Source: a virus. Taken from it: a DNA stretch of 31,081 bases. The stretch is from positions 1 through 31,081 of the IMG/VR virus record IMGVR_UViG_3300013132_005541. One strand, written 5' to 3'. A program made the position numbers and the translations under genes. The notes below the pieces were generated by a model. That model had not been told where the DNA came from. It searched no databases and saw only the letters and a list, made by a program, of their open reading frames with translations. Below, piece by piece: positions 6,643 to 14,547 of the stretch (positions are counted from its first letter, which is position 1; each line of letters begins with the position of its first letter).

Positions 6643-7262
6643 CCTATTTTAGGGCATTTCTTAAAAAGCGTAAATTCGGTTAAATCCTTGTAGCCTCCAG
6701 GTTCAATTAAATCTTTATTTGTTTGGGGTAAAGTTTTAAGTAAAGATAATCCTTTTTTGGCTAAGACCGGGGCCATATACATATTCCAGCCTAGCTCTCT
6801 AATGTCATCATAATGGTAATCAATATCTGATCTGCCTTCATATCTGGCCCTTCTAAACCACTTTACAGCCTTATTATTATTTGTTAAAATCATCCCACCT
6901 TTGCCTATTTTTAAATGTTTTTTGTGGTGAAATGATAGACACATATAGCTATTATTAATATACATGTTTTTGGTAAATCGTTTTGCACTATCGTATATTG
7001 GATAGGGATATAGCTGATATAACCCCGACCAGTCATTAAATGATTCTTTAAAAACTATTTTACCCCCTGCGTGCATTATTGCTTGCGGTACAGATAAATA
7101 TGTCTTACTCGGAATTACAACTTGTTTTACATTTAAATATTTACAACATAAAAAAATAGCATTTGTACAGCTATCAATCGCTACAGCATACTTTGACCCG
7201 GTATATTTTGCAACCGCTTGTTCAAACATATTAACCACCTCGAAAGGATTATTGTTTTTCAT
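6639..7262 (-). CDS. Short DegT/DnrJ/EryC1-type PLP enzyme
   Basis: Homologue of the sugar aminotransferases that add an amino group to keto-sugars with pyridoxal phosphate. Matching features are F-E-Q-A-V-A-K-Y-T-G-S-K-Y-A-V near residues 13-27, the P-S-K-T-Y-L-S-V region at 51-58, the cofactor Asp in I-Y-D-S-A-K (Asp91), and S-F-H-H-K-K-H-L-K-I-G-K-G-G at 110-123, where Lys115 is the expected Schiff-base lysine. The family is usually about 370 residues. This protein stops at 207, soon after the L-G-W-N-M-Y-M-A-P segment, so the small C-terminal domain is absent and there is no room for it before the next gene. It overlaps the GNAT-like gene by 14 bp. Aminotransfer or a related PLP reaction is likely if the half-size fold works. 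Confidence 0.75.
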   Translation of the reverse strand: MKNNNPFEVVNMFEQAVAKYTGSKYAVAIDSCTNAIFLCCKYLNVKQVVIPSKTYLSVPQAIMHAGGKIVFKESFNDWSGLYQLYPYPIYDSAKRFTKNMYINNSYMCLSFHHKKHLKIGKGGMILTNNNKAVKWFRRARYEGRSDIDYHYDDIRELGWNMYMAPVLAKKGLSLLKTLPQTNKDLIEPGGYKDLTEFTLFKKCPKIG

Positions 7263-7725
7263 ATTTTAAATTTAATTGTATGTTCTCTATTTGTAGAGGT
7301 GAGGGGTGATTTTCTTCTAGCATTTTTGTAAAAGCTACTAAAGCTTTTTGATTTCTTGGATTCAGCTTAATGTGACACTTCTCTATATTTAAGCAATCAA
7401 TATATTGTGTAATTATCGCATAGCTAATTTCAAAATGTTTTCTAGTTATTTTTTTGATATGTTTTTTTATAGAATTAAAATCATAATTGTGGGTTAAAGA
7501 AAAATCTGTATTTAAAGCGACTATTCCAAGCCTAACATTTTTAAGATATATAATTCGAAAATCAATAAATTTAGTTTGTAAATTTTTAACGTGCTCACAA
7601 AAACTAGGTAATTTTTGCGCCCCTACAACTGTATTAGGTAAATTAAATCGTTGCTTAAGTAACCCGTAAGTGTACTGTAAATGGTATTTATTACCTAAGT
7701 CTAATTTTATAAAATTAAGTATCAT
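7249..7725 (-). CDS. GNAT-like acetyltransferase, tentative
   Basis: A 158-residue protein. The pattern resembles a small GNAT acyltransferase: an early helix with L-K-Q-R-F-N-L, a strand pair with I-I-Y-L-K-N-V-R-L-G-I-V-A-L-N, and a late segment L-N-P-R-N-Q-K-A-L-V-A-F-T-K-M that resembles the family's N-x-x-A-x-x-F-Y-x-K-x-G-F. The acetyl-CoA pyrophosphate loop (Q/R-x-x-G-x-G/A) is not clear, so the call is weak. Its position directly before a DegT-type aminotransferase gene is the common arrangement for making N-acylated amino sugars, which supports the idea. The ATG overlaps the stop of the halogenase gene (7722-7725). Confidence 0.4.
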   Translation of the reverse strand: MILNFIKLDLGNKYHLQYTYGLLKQRFNLPNTVVGAQKLPSFCEHVKNLQTKFIDFRIIYLKNVRLGIVALNTDFSLTHNYDFNSIKKHIKKITRKHFEISYAIITQYIDCLNIEKCHIKLNPRNQKALVAFTKMLEENHPSPLQIENIQLNLKYEKQ

Positions 7726-9257
7726 TTTAGGTTGGATAGCGCCTGTTTGATTGTAAGGTTGTTTTTGTTTAAAAATTTATAGTTGGCTACAAGTAGCTTT
7801 GTGTAGTGCTTATATTCAGCAATTTGATCTTGATGTAGTCTTGGAAGCGTGTTAATATATAGCTTATTGTAGCCTACAAGCATACTAGCCCAATTCCACT
7901 GGTTTAATAAAGTTTGCCCTTTGCTTGTCCAATTAATCTTAAACTGTTCATCTATTTTATTACATACTTCCTGTACAGCTGTATTGTTTTGGAATTGCAT
8001 CCAGTAATCATTATCTCTTCTCTCTGTTAACAGGTAATGGTATTTAACAAAATCTTTTGTATTTTCTAAAAATTTAATCATAATTTTATTATGTGCTATA
8101 GACATTTTATTATCCCACCTTTTATGCTTATTATAAATTTTAGAAAATAGCATTGCTGTGACGCAAGTTACCATTATACTTGTAGCTTCTAGCGGCTCTA
8201 TAAAGCTTTGACCTAAGCCGTTGCTAATAATATTTTTACAGGACATTTCTGCGAGTCTGCCTGCATTAAACTTTATGCTTTTAAATGGTTCCCAATTATA
8301 TCCTTTTTTCTTCCATATATTCTTTAATGTTTGTATAGCTTCATCTTCTGAAATAAAGAAATCTGAAAAAACATAACCAGTACCAACTTGTCCAAGCGTA
8401 GGTGTAATCCATACCCATCCTGCATCTTGCGCGATACTTTCAGTAGCAGGCTTGTAAAGTTGTAAGTTTTTAACCGGGCCCCATACAGCAGAGTTATTAG
8501 GGAGACCGGAATATTCTTTCCACTGTGTTAGCGGGCTCATTAACAATCTTTTCATACCAGTACAATCAAAAAATACATCTGCTTCTATTTTTTGACCATT
8601 TGATAATATTATATGCTTAACACCATTTTCATTATATTTTACATTTACTACCGTACCTATAATTTCCTTATATTTGTATGGGGGCGTGTGTTTTTTAAGG
8701 CTTTTGCCAAACTCAAAAGCATTAATATGATAGCTATAACCAGGAAATTCCCCCAGATTTACCTTACCGTTTTTATTATAGGGGCTAAGGTTGTTTTCTA
8801 ATAAAAATTGCTGGCATCCATGAGACCTATTAAACCAATCAATATTATATTTTTTATTATGCTTTCTTTCAGTTAAAAAATACTCTACACTACTAATATC
8901 TTTTTTAAAAGTCTCTTTTCCAAAATGTGTAAGGGATGTACTAAAGCATTGATGCGGAATTAAATCATCAAATGAATGAAACCAGTGTGAACCTTTTTTA
9001 TTAAAATTAATAAAATCTATACCATACTTAAATGTTGCTTTTGCATCCTTCATCCATACTTTTTCATCTATCCCTACAGCATCTGCAACATATTTTACAG
9101 TGGGTGTTGTACTTTCACCAACACCTATAATATCAATTTCATTACTATAAACGATTGTTAGGTCTAAATCGGTAGTTGCGGCTAAATACGCTAGAGTTAT
9201 CCATCCAGCAGAACCACCACCAACTATACAAATTTTAGTTTTTTTGTTTGAGCTCAT
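7722..9257 (-). CDS. Flavin-dependent tryptophan-halogenase family protein
   Basis: A 511-residue enzyme of the PrnA/RebH type, which uses reduced FAD, oxygen and halide to make a hypohalous acid relayed through a lysine. FAD-binding G-G-G-S-A-G-W is at 13-19 and G-V-G-E-S-T-T-P at 45-52. The conserved lysine is Lys77 in A-T-F-K-Y-G-I-D-F, and S-F-I-E-P-L-E-A-T-S lies at 351-360 where the family's catalytic Glu is found. The W-x-W-x-I-P signature appears as W-V-W-I-T-P at 281-286, close but with Thr for Ile. Length fits the family. Marine T4-like phages are known to carry such genes (VirX1 of cyanophage Syn10). Substrate unknown. It needs reduced flavin, and a reductase-like gene lies at 16989. 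Confidence 0.9.
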   Translation of the reverse strand: MSSNKKTKICIVGGGSAGWITLAYLAATTDLDLTIVYSNEIDIIGVGESTTPTVKYVADAVGIDEKVWMKDAKATFKYGIDFINFNKKGSHWFHSFDDLIPHQCFSTSLTHFGKETFKKDISSVEYFLTERKHNKKYNIDWFNRSHGCQQFLLENNLSPYNKNGKVNLGEFPGYSYHINAFEFGKSLKKHTPPYKYKEIIGTVVNVKYNENGVKHIILSNGQKIEADVFFDCTGMKRLLMSPLTQWKEYSGLPNNSAVWGPVKNLQLYKPATESIAQDAGWVWITPTLGQVGTGYVFSDFFISEDEAIQTLKNIWKKKGYNWEPFKSIKFNAGRLAEMSCKNIISNGLGQSFIEPLEATSIMVTCVTAMLFSKIYNKHKRWDNKMSIAHNKIMIKFLENTKDFVKYHYLLTERRDNDYWMQFQNNTAVQEVCNKIDEQFKINWTSKGQTLLNQWNWASMLVGYNKLYINTLPRLHQDQIAEYKHYTKLLVANYKFLNKNNLTIKQALSNLK

Positions 9258-9483
9258 TTAAATATTGACGCTCAATCTTTTGAATATGGTGGCGCTTTTT
9301 AATTTCGTGATATAAAGATAGAACGGTCATAATGCTATATCTAGGAAATAAAGGTGGAAAAAAACTATGAATGTAGCTAGCAAGAGCGCCTAATAACAGT
9401 CTAGTACCGTTAATTAACCCATGTTTACAATGATAAGCATATGTCATGCCACTTTCCACTAAATGATCCTTTGTCGATTGCAT
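9235..9483 (-). CDS. DUF6356-like small protein
   Basis: An 82-residue protein matching the pattern I know for DUF6356: an H-L-x-x-x-G-M-T-Y start (H-L-V-E-S-G-M-T-Y at 7-15), a hydrophobic middle L-L-L-G-A-L-A-S-Y-I-H-S-F-F-P-P at 29-44, and a charged helical end with L-Y-H-E-I. The middle could lie in or on a membrane. Function of the family is unknown. It overlaps the halogenase gene by 23 bp and is probably its translational partner. Confidence 0.6.
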   Translation of the reverse strand: MQSTKDHLVESGMTYAYHCKHGLINGTRLLLGALASYIHSFFPPLFPRYSIMTVLSLYHEIKKRHHIQKIERQYLNELKQKN

Positions 9484-9514
9484 AATAAGATTATAATTTA
9501 TTTATTATATAAAT

Positions 9515-10396
9515 CTATAGATACCAATGGCCATATTTCTTCATTGCAGATATTTTATCTTTTTGCCTTTGTATAGGGTCTGAATGAGAATGATAGTTGT
9601 AATGAACAAGATAGCATGAATCCTTTATTTTATTTCGTAAATAAGGGATTTGCCAAAGACTTCCGTTAGGGAATTTAAACACATCTAAAACTTTTATTTT
9701 AACATCGATTTTGTCGAGAAGTAGTTTGCTATTTGTCATGGTTTGTAAACTACCATCTTGAGTACCTTTAGGAAATTGATTCAAAATATCTTTAGAAAAA
9801 TGTAATTTTAGAAATTGTAAATTTTTAGCTTTACTTGCTCGGGAAAGAAAGAATATAGCTCCATTTTTTGAACCGTACTTTGCTTGTTCCGCTAACCCCC
9901 AATCTGAAACTGTCTTTCTATCGTGGTTTACAGTTACAATACGGTTGTGTTGTCTTTTATGATTATAAGGATCAAATCTCCTATCCGAACACATTATAAT
10001 ATCGTAATCTACTATCTCCTGTTTCAAATAAGGCAAAAAATTCTTGAAAAAATAAATATCAGTATCTAGATGAATTACATTTACGTTGTAATTTTCGTAA
10101 ATATATACGGGGCCTAGGCCTTTAACTGTTTTTGCATTTTCAATCCACTCCGCAGCTGTATCGTTTTTTAAATTTTTATCTAATAAAACAGTATTAATGT
10201 TTAGTTTTTTAAGTTTTTCGTAAGAGAACATATCTAGCGATATTACAAGAACGTGTTGATGTAAATTAATTTTTTCTAAGGAAATATACCAATTTTGACA
10301 CATCTCTACAAATTCTTTTGTTGTGCTTGTTATAATAACATCTTCTTTTTCTTTTAAAAAAAAATCTAGACATTTTTTATCTATATCGCTAAACAT
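9515..10396 (-). CDS. Nucleotide-diphospho-sugar transferase (PF03407-like)
   Basis: A 293-residue GT-A-type transferase. The family's core appears as V-I-H-L-D-T-D-I-Y-F-F-K-N at 107-119, with D-T-D (111-113) as metal site. A central N-G-A-I-F-F-L-S segment, the P-K-G-T-Q-D-G-S-L motif and the C-terminal L-V-H-Y-N-Y-H-S followed by K-I-S-A-M-K-K-Y-G-H-W-Y-L are all typical of the PF03407 (plant RRA/GT77-like) group. It probably adds a sugar to a glycan or to a protein. It lies 1 bp from the gene at 10398 and just downstream of the two tail-fibre genes, so modifying a fibre protein is a possible role, but that is inference. Confidence 0.75.
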   Translation of the reverse strand: MFSDIDKKCLDFFLKEKEDVIITSTTKEFVEMCQNWYISLEKINLHQHVLVISLDMFSYEKLKKLNINTVLLDKNLKNDTAAEWIENAKTVKGLGPVYIYENYNVNVIHLDTDIYFFKNFLPYLKQEIVDYDIIMCSDRRFDPYNHKRQHNRIVTVNHDRKTVSDWGLAEQAKYGSKNGAIFFLSRASKAKNLQFLKLHFSKDILNQFPKGTQDGSLQTMTNSKLLLDKIDVKIKVLDVFKFPNGSLWQIPYLRNKIKDSCYLVHYNYHSHSDPIQRQKDKISAMKKYGHWYL

Positions 10397-10397
10397 A

Positions 10398-11345
10398 TTA
10401 TCTACTACTAAATTCTGGAGGTGCTGGATTTAATATCTCTGGCCAGTATCTTAATATATCTCTAATAGTTTTTTTTGCGAGCAAAATATTTTTTGCCTCT
10501 TCTAAACCTTCGTCAATCTCATTTAATATAATTTTAATCTCTTTCTCCGTATCAGTATCATTGGATTCTAGGGCGATTCTGTATTCCTCTTTTAAAATAT
10601 CAGATGCTTTTTGATGAGTATTAATTATTTTTTCTAACCATTTATTTCTTATCTCATTAACCAGCTGATAATTTTCTGCTTCAGATATAGATAAATCTGC
10701 AAACATTAAGAAAGGTATTTTTAAAAATTTAAAACAACAATTAATCCAATATAAATCATCATCGTAAAGAGTTTCAAAAGGTTGTTTGTTCTTAAAATAA
10801 AAAGCATACAGCTTTTGTCTGATAGTATCAAAATATGAAAGTTTTTTATTGTGTTTAAATTTTGTTTCATAAAAATGAGGATCTCTTAAAAAATATTGCA
10901 AAAGTACAGAATCATCTTTAATATCTGCAACAGTCTCATGTTCCGCTATACTGTAATCAGATGGAGTTAATCCAATTCTTTGATTAATAAATTTTAAAAA
11001 TTTTTCTCTGTAAATTGAAATAATTTTTGTTCGGTTTTTTTCATTAATATCACGGGGGTCTACACCCAAACAACGAGCTAAACTAAATTCTATTTCTCGA
11101 TTAGTTATATCTTCTTTTTTTCTTAATTTTTTGACAATTTTTTGTTCGTGTAAATCTAAACTTACTTCTATTGATTGAAGAGATATTGATTCATCATATC
11201 TTTGGTTATCAATAATACTAGTTATTTGTGAATTGTGTATTTTAATGAAATCAGTTTTATTATCATTAAAGGTTATCTTATAGATAGCGCCTGACGGGTG
11301 GTGTGAAGCTAGTTCTTTTAAATGGTTTATATTAAGAGATATCAT
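10398..11345 (-). CDS. Unknown helical protein with C-terminal L-x-x-W-P motif
   Basis: A 315-residue protein of no recognised family. The first 65 residues form a strand-rich start (I-Y-K-I-T-F-N-D, D-F-I-K-I-H-N-S). The rest is charged and helical, with a possible coiled coil around residues 240-295. The end, I-R-D-I-L-R-Y-W-P-E-I-L-N-P-A-P, matches the end of the 304-residue protein at 4812-5726, and both are of similar size. It lies directly downstream of two fibre genes and upstream of a sugar transferase. It may be a fibre-assembly factor or structural protein, and the paralogy suggests the two proteins do related jobs. Confidence 0.6.
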   Translation of the reverse strand: MISLNINHLKELASHHPSGAIYKITFNDNKTDFIKIHNSQITSIIDNQRYDESISLQSIEVSLDLHEQKIVKKLRKKEDITNREIEFSLARCLGVDPRDINEKNRTKIISIYREKFLKFINQRIGLTPSDYSIAEHETVADIKDDSVLLQYFLRDPHFYETKFKHNKKLSYFDTIRQKLYAFYFKNKQPFETLYDDDLYWINCCFKFLKIPFLMFADLSISEAENYQLVNEIRNKWLEKIINTHQKASDILKEEYRIALESNDTDTEKEIKIILNEIDEGLEEAKNILLAKKTIRDILRYWPEILNPAPPEFSSR

Positions 11346-11376
11346 TATATATTTAAATATAATATATAATTATCAA

Positions 11377-12141
11377 TTATACGTAGGCGGCAGATGTTAT
11401 AGTAGTTGTGTCACTATTACAGCCAAAATTATTCTGTACAAATAGAGAATGGTTAGTATTACCACAAAATACTCGAGCTGACGTCCAATTAGTACCTCCT
11501 GTGTGATAGGGTGTACCGTTAATATAATACGTCAAAGACGACCCGTTGACCCCAGCGTATGAACCAAAGCTCGCTGAGATAGAAAAGTCTGCGCCATAGC
11601 ATTTGTTGCCGCAACCTCCGCCTGGATTACATGCGCGGGGCGGTGGGGTCGAACTATAACCAGTAACGGATGGTTTTGGCGGTGAATAGAGAGTAAAAGA
11701 AGCAGTGGTTAGTGAAACATTGTAATTTGATGCTGGTGTATTAAACCCGTCGTTAAAAGTTATAGAAGCAGTTCTTGATACTGCACTACTGCAACTAGTT
11801 CCCCCCGGGTTGTAGGTGTTTGTGTAAGTTCTAGTGTACCCGCTATTGGTAGAAAGGGTTAAACCTGAAATACTTGCTGGCCATGTAAAATTTTGGGATC
11901 TACTACCAATTCTAGATAAAAATCTTGAACCTGCACTAGTAAAATTTGTTGTAATAGTAACACTAGCCCCGTACGCATAAGCATTAGTATTTGTTGTGGG
12001 TGTTGTAACACCTGTAATGGTGAAGGAAGTTACAGTGATATTGCTACCACTGCCTCCGGCGGCGGTTAAAAGACTTTTTGGAGAAGCGCCAGTTGCTCCT
12101 GCCAGCGCATTTATTGAGAGGTTATCGCCAGTGGAAGGCAT
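11377..12141 (-). CDS. Tail-fibre or adhesin protein, cysteine-containing
   Basis: A 254-residue protein rich in Ser, Thr, Gly and Asn with regular short strands (I-T-V-T-S-F-T-I-T-G-V), as in phage fibre proteins and Ig-like modules. The start M-P-S-T-G-D-N-L-S-I-N-A-L-A-G resembles marine phage virion proteins. Six cysteines lie in the second half (T-S-C-S-S, R-A-C-N-P-G-G-G-C-G-N-K-C, V-F-C-G, F-G-C-N-S), unusual for a phage protein folded in a reducing cytoplasm. They could bind a metal or form late disulphides on the particle. The start is 2 bp after the stop of the S74 fibre gene, so the two genes are co-expressed. Its role in host recognition is inferred. Confidence 0.65.
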   Translation of the reverse strand: MPSTGDNLSINALAGATGASPKSLLTAAGGSGSNITVTSFTITGVTTPTTNTNAYAYGASVTITTNFTSAGSRFLSRIGSRSQNFTWPASISGLTLSTNSGYTRTYTNTYNPGGTSCSSAVSRTASITFNDGFNTPASNYNVSLTTASFTLYSPPKPSVTGYSSTPPPRACNPGGGCGNKCYGADFSISASFGSYAGVNGSSLTYYINGTPYHTGGTNWTSARVFCGNTNHSLFVQNNFGCNSDTTTITSAAYV

Positions 12142-12143
12142 GC

Positions 12144-12884
12144 TTACTTACCTCTATTTTGTGATTCTAATAAATCTACCTTTTTACTTAATTGCTTGAT
12201 AGCTTCAACCAAGAGAGGGACAATCAAGTGATATTGTACTGTTAGATACTTTTTACCAGACTTACTCTCACCATTTTCACCTGTGTCAAAAGGAGCTAAT
12301 TTAATAGCCTCTGGAAGAACAGATTGGACATCTTGGGCGATTAAACCGACTTTTTGATCAGTTTCCGTAAACCCAAATGTTTTAGCTAGCTCATTATGTG
12401 TATAAAGAACTCCTTTAAGGGCGTTTACCTTATCTAAGGCGTGCTCGACTTCACCTTTTACATCCTTTAGTCTACTATCCGAGTAATAAGCTATTACATC
12501 TTGTGTTGCTCTAATATTACCAGTAACATCTAATGTACCAGCATAGCCGCCAGAAGCAAAAATACTACCAGATATAGTCAAATTACCTGCCCAACCTGTA
12601 GTAGCAGATATATTACCTGTAACAGCTAAATTACCATTCCAACCAGTTCCAGATACACTACCAGAAGCAACAAAATTACCTGCATAGCCAGAAGTAGCAT
12701 TTATCGTTCCGTTTATTGTTGCATTACCATTGGTGGTAAGTCCTTTAATATTAATATCGTAAAAATTTGAACCACTATTAAGAGCGTCCCTTAATTGCTT
12801 GGGATTAATACTTGTTACTGTACTTGCTCCTTCTCTTACTTGAGCTAGTGTTGAAAAGTTTACTGAGATTGTTGCTACGGCCAT
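12144..12884 (-). CDS. Tail fibre with S74 intramolecular chaperone domain
   Basis: A 246-residue protein in two parts. Residues 67-126 hold four repeats of about 15-18 residues (G-Y-A-G-N, G-W-N-G-N, G-W-A-G-N and G-Y-A-G-T followed by alternating strands with S-G or T-G), the pattern of a trimeric beta-prism or solenoid. From 135 on is a peptidase S74 chaperone: S-D-S-R-L-K at 135-140 with the autocleavage serine region, V-G-L-I-A-Q-D-V-Q-S-V-L-P-E at 179-192, and a C-terminal coiled coil. Such domains drive fibre trimerisation and then cut themselves off. A TATAAATA box lies 6 bp upstream, indicating late expression. Confidence 0.9.
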   Translation of the reverse strand: MAVATISVNFSTLAQVREGASTVTSINPKQLRDALNSGSNFYDINIKGLTTNGNATINGTINATSGYAGNFVASGSVSGTGWNGNLAVTGNISATTGWAGNLTISGSIFASGGYAGTLDVTGNIRATQDVIAYYSDSRLKDVKGEVEHALDKVNALKGVLYTHNELAKTFGFTETDQKVGLIAQDVQSVLPEAIKLAPFDTGENGESKSGKKYLTVQYHLIVPLLVEAIKQLSKKVDLLESQNRGK

Positions 12885-12890
12885 ATACCA

Positions 12891-12898
12891 TATTTATA
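12891..12898 (-). promoter_or_regulatory. T4-late-like promoter box TATAAATA
   Basis: An exact TATAAATA on the minus strand, 6 bp before the ATG of the S74 fibre gene and just after the TGA of the dCMP deaminase gene. It separates an upstream nucleotide-metabolism segment from the fibre genes, as expected for a late promoter. Confidence 0.5.
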
Positions 12899-12900
12899 TC

Positions 12901-13332
12901 TCAACTACAATTTTCTAGACTAATCTTTTTTAATTTAACATTATAAAATTGAAATATATCTATAGCCCCGTTGTCCCTATTATAGTCGTCCAAATAACAT
13001 ACAAGAGGTATTTCCCAACTAGAAATAAGTCTAGCACAATCAGAGCAAGGTAACAGGGTACAAGCAACTAATCTTGCCTCGCCTCTTTTAAAAAGACTTA
13101 GCAGATTTTGTTCAGCATGAATAATATAGGGTAGCCTACTGTCTCGTTCTTTCCAGAATAAAGAAGATACTTTTTTACCGCTAACTAAACCGTTATAAGA
13201 TACACCTAGAACCCTATTATTAAAGCCTAGAGCACATGCACCGACTTTCTTGAACGGGTCTTCGCTCCGTTTTGAGGCTTCTCTTGCAAGTAATAATGCA
13301 TATTGTTCCCACGAAATTCTACTCTTTTTCAT
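12901..13332 (-). CDS. dCMP deaminase-like zinc enzyme
   Basis: A 143-residue member of the cytidine/deoxycytidylate deaminase fold. The zinc motif is H-A-E at 72-74 (catalytic Glu74) followed by P-C-S-D-C at 95-99, and G-A-C-A-L-G and V-S-Y-N-G fit the surrounding strands. Phage dCMP deaminases feed the dTTP pool by making dUMP. This protein is shorter than T4 Cd (about 190 residues) and lacks the inserted zinc segment. It overlaps the PD-(D/E)XK gene by 14 bp, an arrangement that suggests joint early expression. Cytidine deaminase or a tRNA/DNA deaminase role is less likely but not excluded. Confidence 0.8.
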   Translation of the reverse strand: MKKSRISWEQYALLLAREASKRSEDPFKKVGACALGFNNRVLGVSYNGLVSGKKVSSLFWKERDSRLPYIIHAEQNLLSLFKRGEARLVACTLLPCSDCARLISSWEIPLVCYLDDYNRDNGAIDIFQFYNVKLKKISLENCS

Positions 13333-14056
13333 GGTTCAAGCATTTAATTATTTCTTCTTCTAAATAAGGTATATTAAAGACATGCCATTTGCCGTCGGTT
13401 TTAATATAATTTTCCGGATCAAATCTTTCATACCAAAAAATCTTTAATCTAAGCGGCTCAAGACCTGACATTAGTTTATAGAGATAGGCGTACATACTTA
13501 ATTGCATTGAATATGCATAATATTCAGCGCATGGAAACATTTCTAGGGGGCCTAGCATTCTATGTCCAAAAGGAGAAGTAAATCTAAACTTTTTATTTGT
13601 TTTAAAATCGTATATATTAAAAGTTTTTTTATCCTTGTTCTTTACAATAATATCTGATGTTCCAGCAATTTTATATTTTTTATTAAAGACTAATTTCTCA
13701 AATTCACAATATTTTTTATCTAAATTAATACAGAGTTCTTTGAAAGAGGAGAGTATTGATTTATACTCCGGGTAAACAATTCTACCCCTACTACAAAATA
13801 CTTCTAAAGCTTTGTGAACCCTAGTACCAAATTCAGAACTATTATTTCTTTTTCTCTCCCATTCTTCTAATATCATTTCTACAGGAACACCCTCATTTTT
13901 TGCAACTCTTTTTGCCATGTCTTGTTCATCAAATGGTGGTTTAAACTTTTCCACCCACCTGGTAACACTGCAATATTGAAAATTTTCTTTTGGATCAGTA
14001 TAGGTGTGTTCCTTTGCATTAAAAATAGGAACACCAGTATTATTATTTTTAGCCAC
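13319..14056 (-). CDS. PD-(D/E)XK nuclease (Cas4/RecB-like)
   Basis: A 245-residue nuclease-fold protein. The N-terminal motif F-G-T-R-V-H-K-A-L-E (His81) is the G-x-x-x-H box of the RecB/Cas4 nucleases. Asp135 in A-G-T-S-D-I-I-V, then Asp150 and Lys152 in I-Y-D-F-K-T-N-K, give the D...(D/E)xK active site, with Glu118 or Glu120 upstream. Marine T4-like phages often carry such a gene. It probably acts in recombination, repair or end processing. The four cysteines that would make an iron-sulphur cluster in Cas4 are not evident, so a Cas4 call is not justified. It leads a two-gene unit with the deaminase gene. Confidence 0.8.
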   Translation of the reverse strand: MAKNNNTGVPIFNAKEHTYTDPKENFQYCSVTRWVEKFKPPFDEQDMAKRVAKNEGVPVEMILEEWERKRNNSSEFGTRVHKALEVFCSRGRIVYPEYKSILSSFKELCINLDKKYCEFEKLVFNKKYKIAGTSDIIVKNKDKKTFNIYDFKTNKKFRFTSPFGHRMLGPLEMFPCAEYYAYSMQLSMYAYLYKLMSGLEPLRLKIFWYERFDPENYIKTDGKWHVFNIPYLEEEIIKCLNHEKE

Positions 14057-14084
14057 AATTAATTATAAAGTAATAAAAAAAATA

Positions 14085-14291
14085 TCAAGCTTTTTGATAG
14101 ACACAAGTGACTGTTTTGGGCATTTCCGTTAGATGAACTAGTTTGTATCCATGTCTTTTTAGTCCTGCATCCATAGTTGTAAACCAGTCGTGATCTACGT
14201 TAATCAATATACTATTATGGGCCCTATCTTCGTAAATGTGAGTGGCAAACTCCTCACAAAACCCACGCACCGGTAAGTGTGTTTTTTTCAC
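14085..14291 (-). CDS. Small protein, unknown (68 residues)
   Basis: Not recognised. The 68-residue protein is compact with alternating strands and helices (S-I-L-I-N-V-D-H-D-W-F-T-T-M-D-A-G-L-K-R-H-G-Y-K split around a helix), with an R-G-F-C-E-E-F start and several histidines. The ordered pattern and the tight spacing to the next gene upstream (8 bp) support coding. It belongs to a row of four small genes between the GT4-like gene and the nuclease gene. Confidence 0.5.
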   Translation of the reverse strand: MKKTHLPVRGFCEEFATHIYEDRAHNSILINVDHDWFTTMDAGLKRHGYKLVHLTEMPKTVTCVYQKA

Positions 14292-14299
14292 ACATATAT

Positions 14300-14530
14300 T
14301 TATTCGTCGTCGTCTTCAGTACTATCAAATTCAGAATAATCAAAAGGATTTTCAATAGAAAAAGATAAATCATTTTCGTAACAATAAGCTTTCATCCCGC
14401 TACAAATAGCATCAAATTGCTCTTGAGATAAATATAGAATACCCGACTCCTTTGAGTCTAGGATCAATTTAACATGAAGGGATCCGCTTGAACTTTGATC
14501 TACAACTTGTAGAAGAAATTTATTCATCAA
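14300..14530 (-). CDS. Small acidic protein, unknown (76 residues)
   Basis: A 76-residue acidic protein with a strand-rich start (F-L-L-Q-V-V-D, L-H-V-K-L-I-L-D) and a strongly acidic end, F-D-S-T-E-D-D-D-E. The acidic tail could mimic nucleic acid or bind a basic partner, as anti-host phage proteins often do, but no homologue is recognised. Preceding DNA contains GAATAAATA, a weak late-like box, near its ATG. Confidence 0.5.
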   Translation of the reverse strand: MMNKFLLQVVDQSSSGSLHVKLILDSKESGILYLSQEQFDAICSGMKAYCYENDLSFSIENPFDYSEFDSTEDDDE

Positions 14531-14547
14531 TCACACTCATGTTTTTA

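Noticed and set aside
9499-9506. AATAAATA on the minus strand before the DUF6356-like gene as a late promoter
   Set aside because: The surroundings are nearly pure A/T and the box has a variant first base, so a match is expected by chance.
13319-14056. Cas4 and a CRISPR-related locus
   Set aside because: The protein shows a PD-(D/E)XK core but no evident four-cysteine cluster, and no repeat-spacer array was seen.
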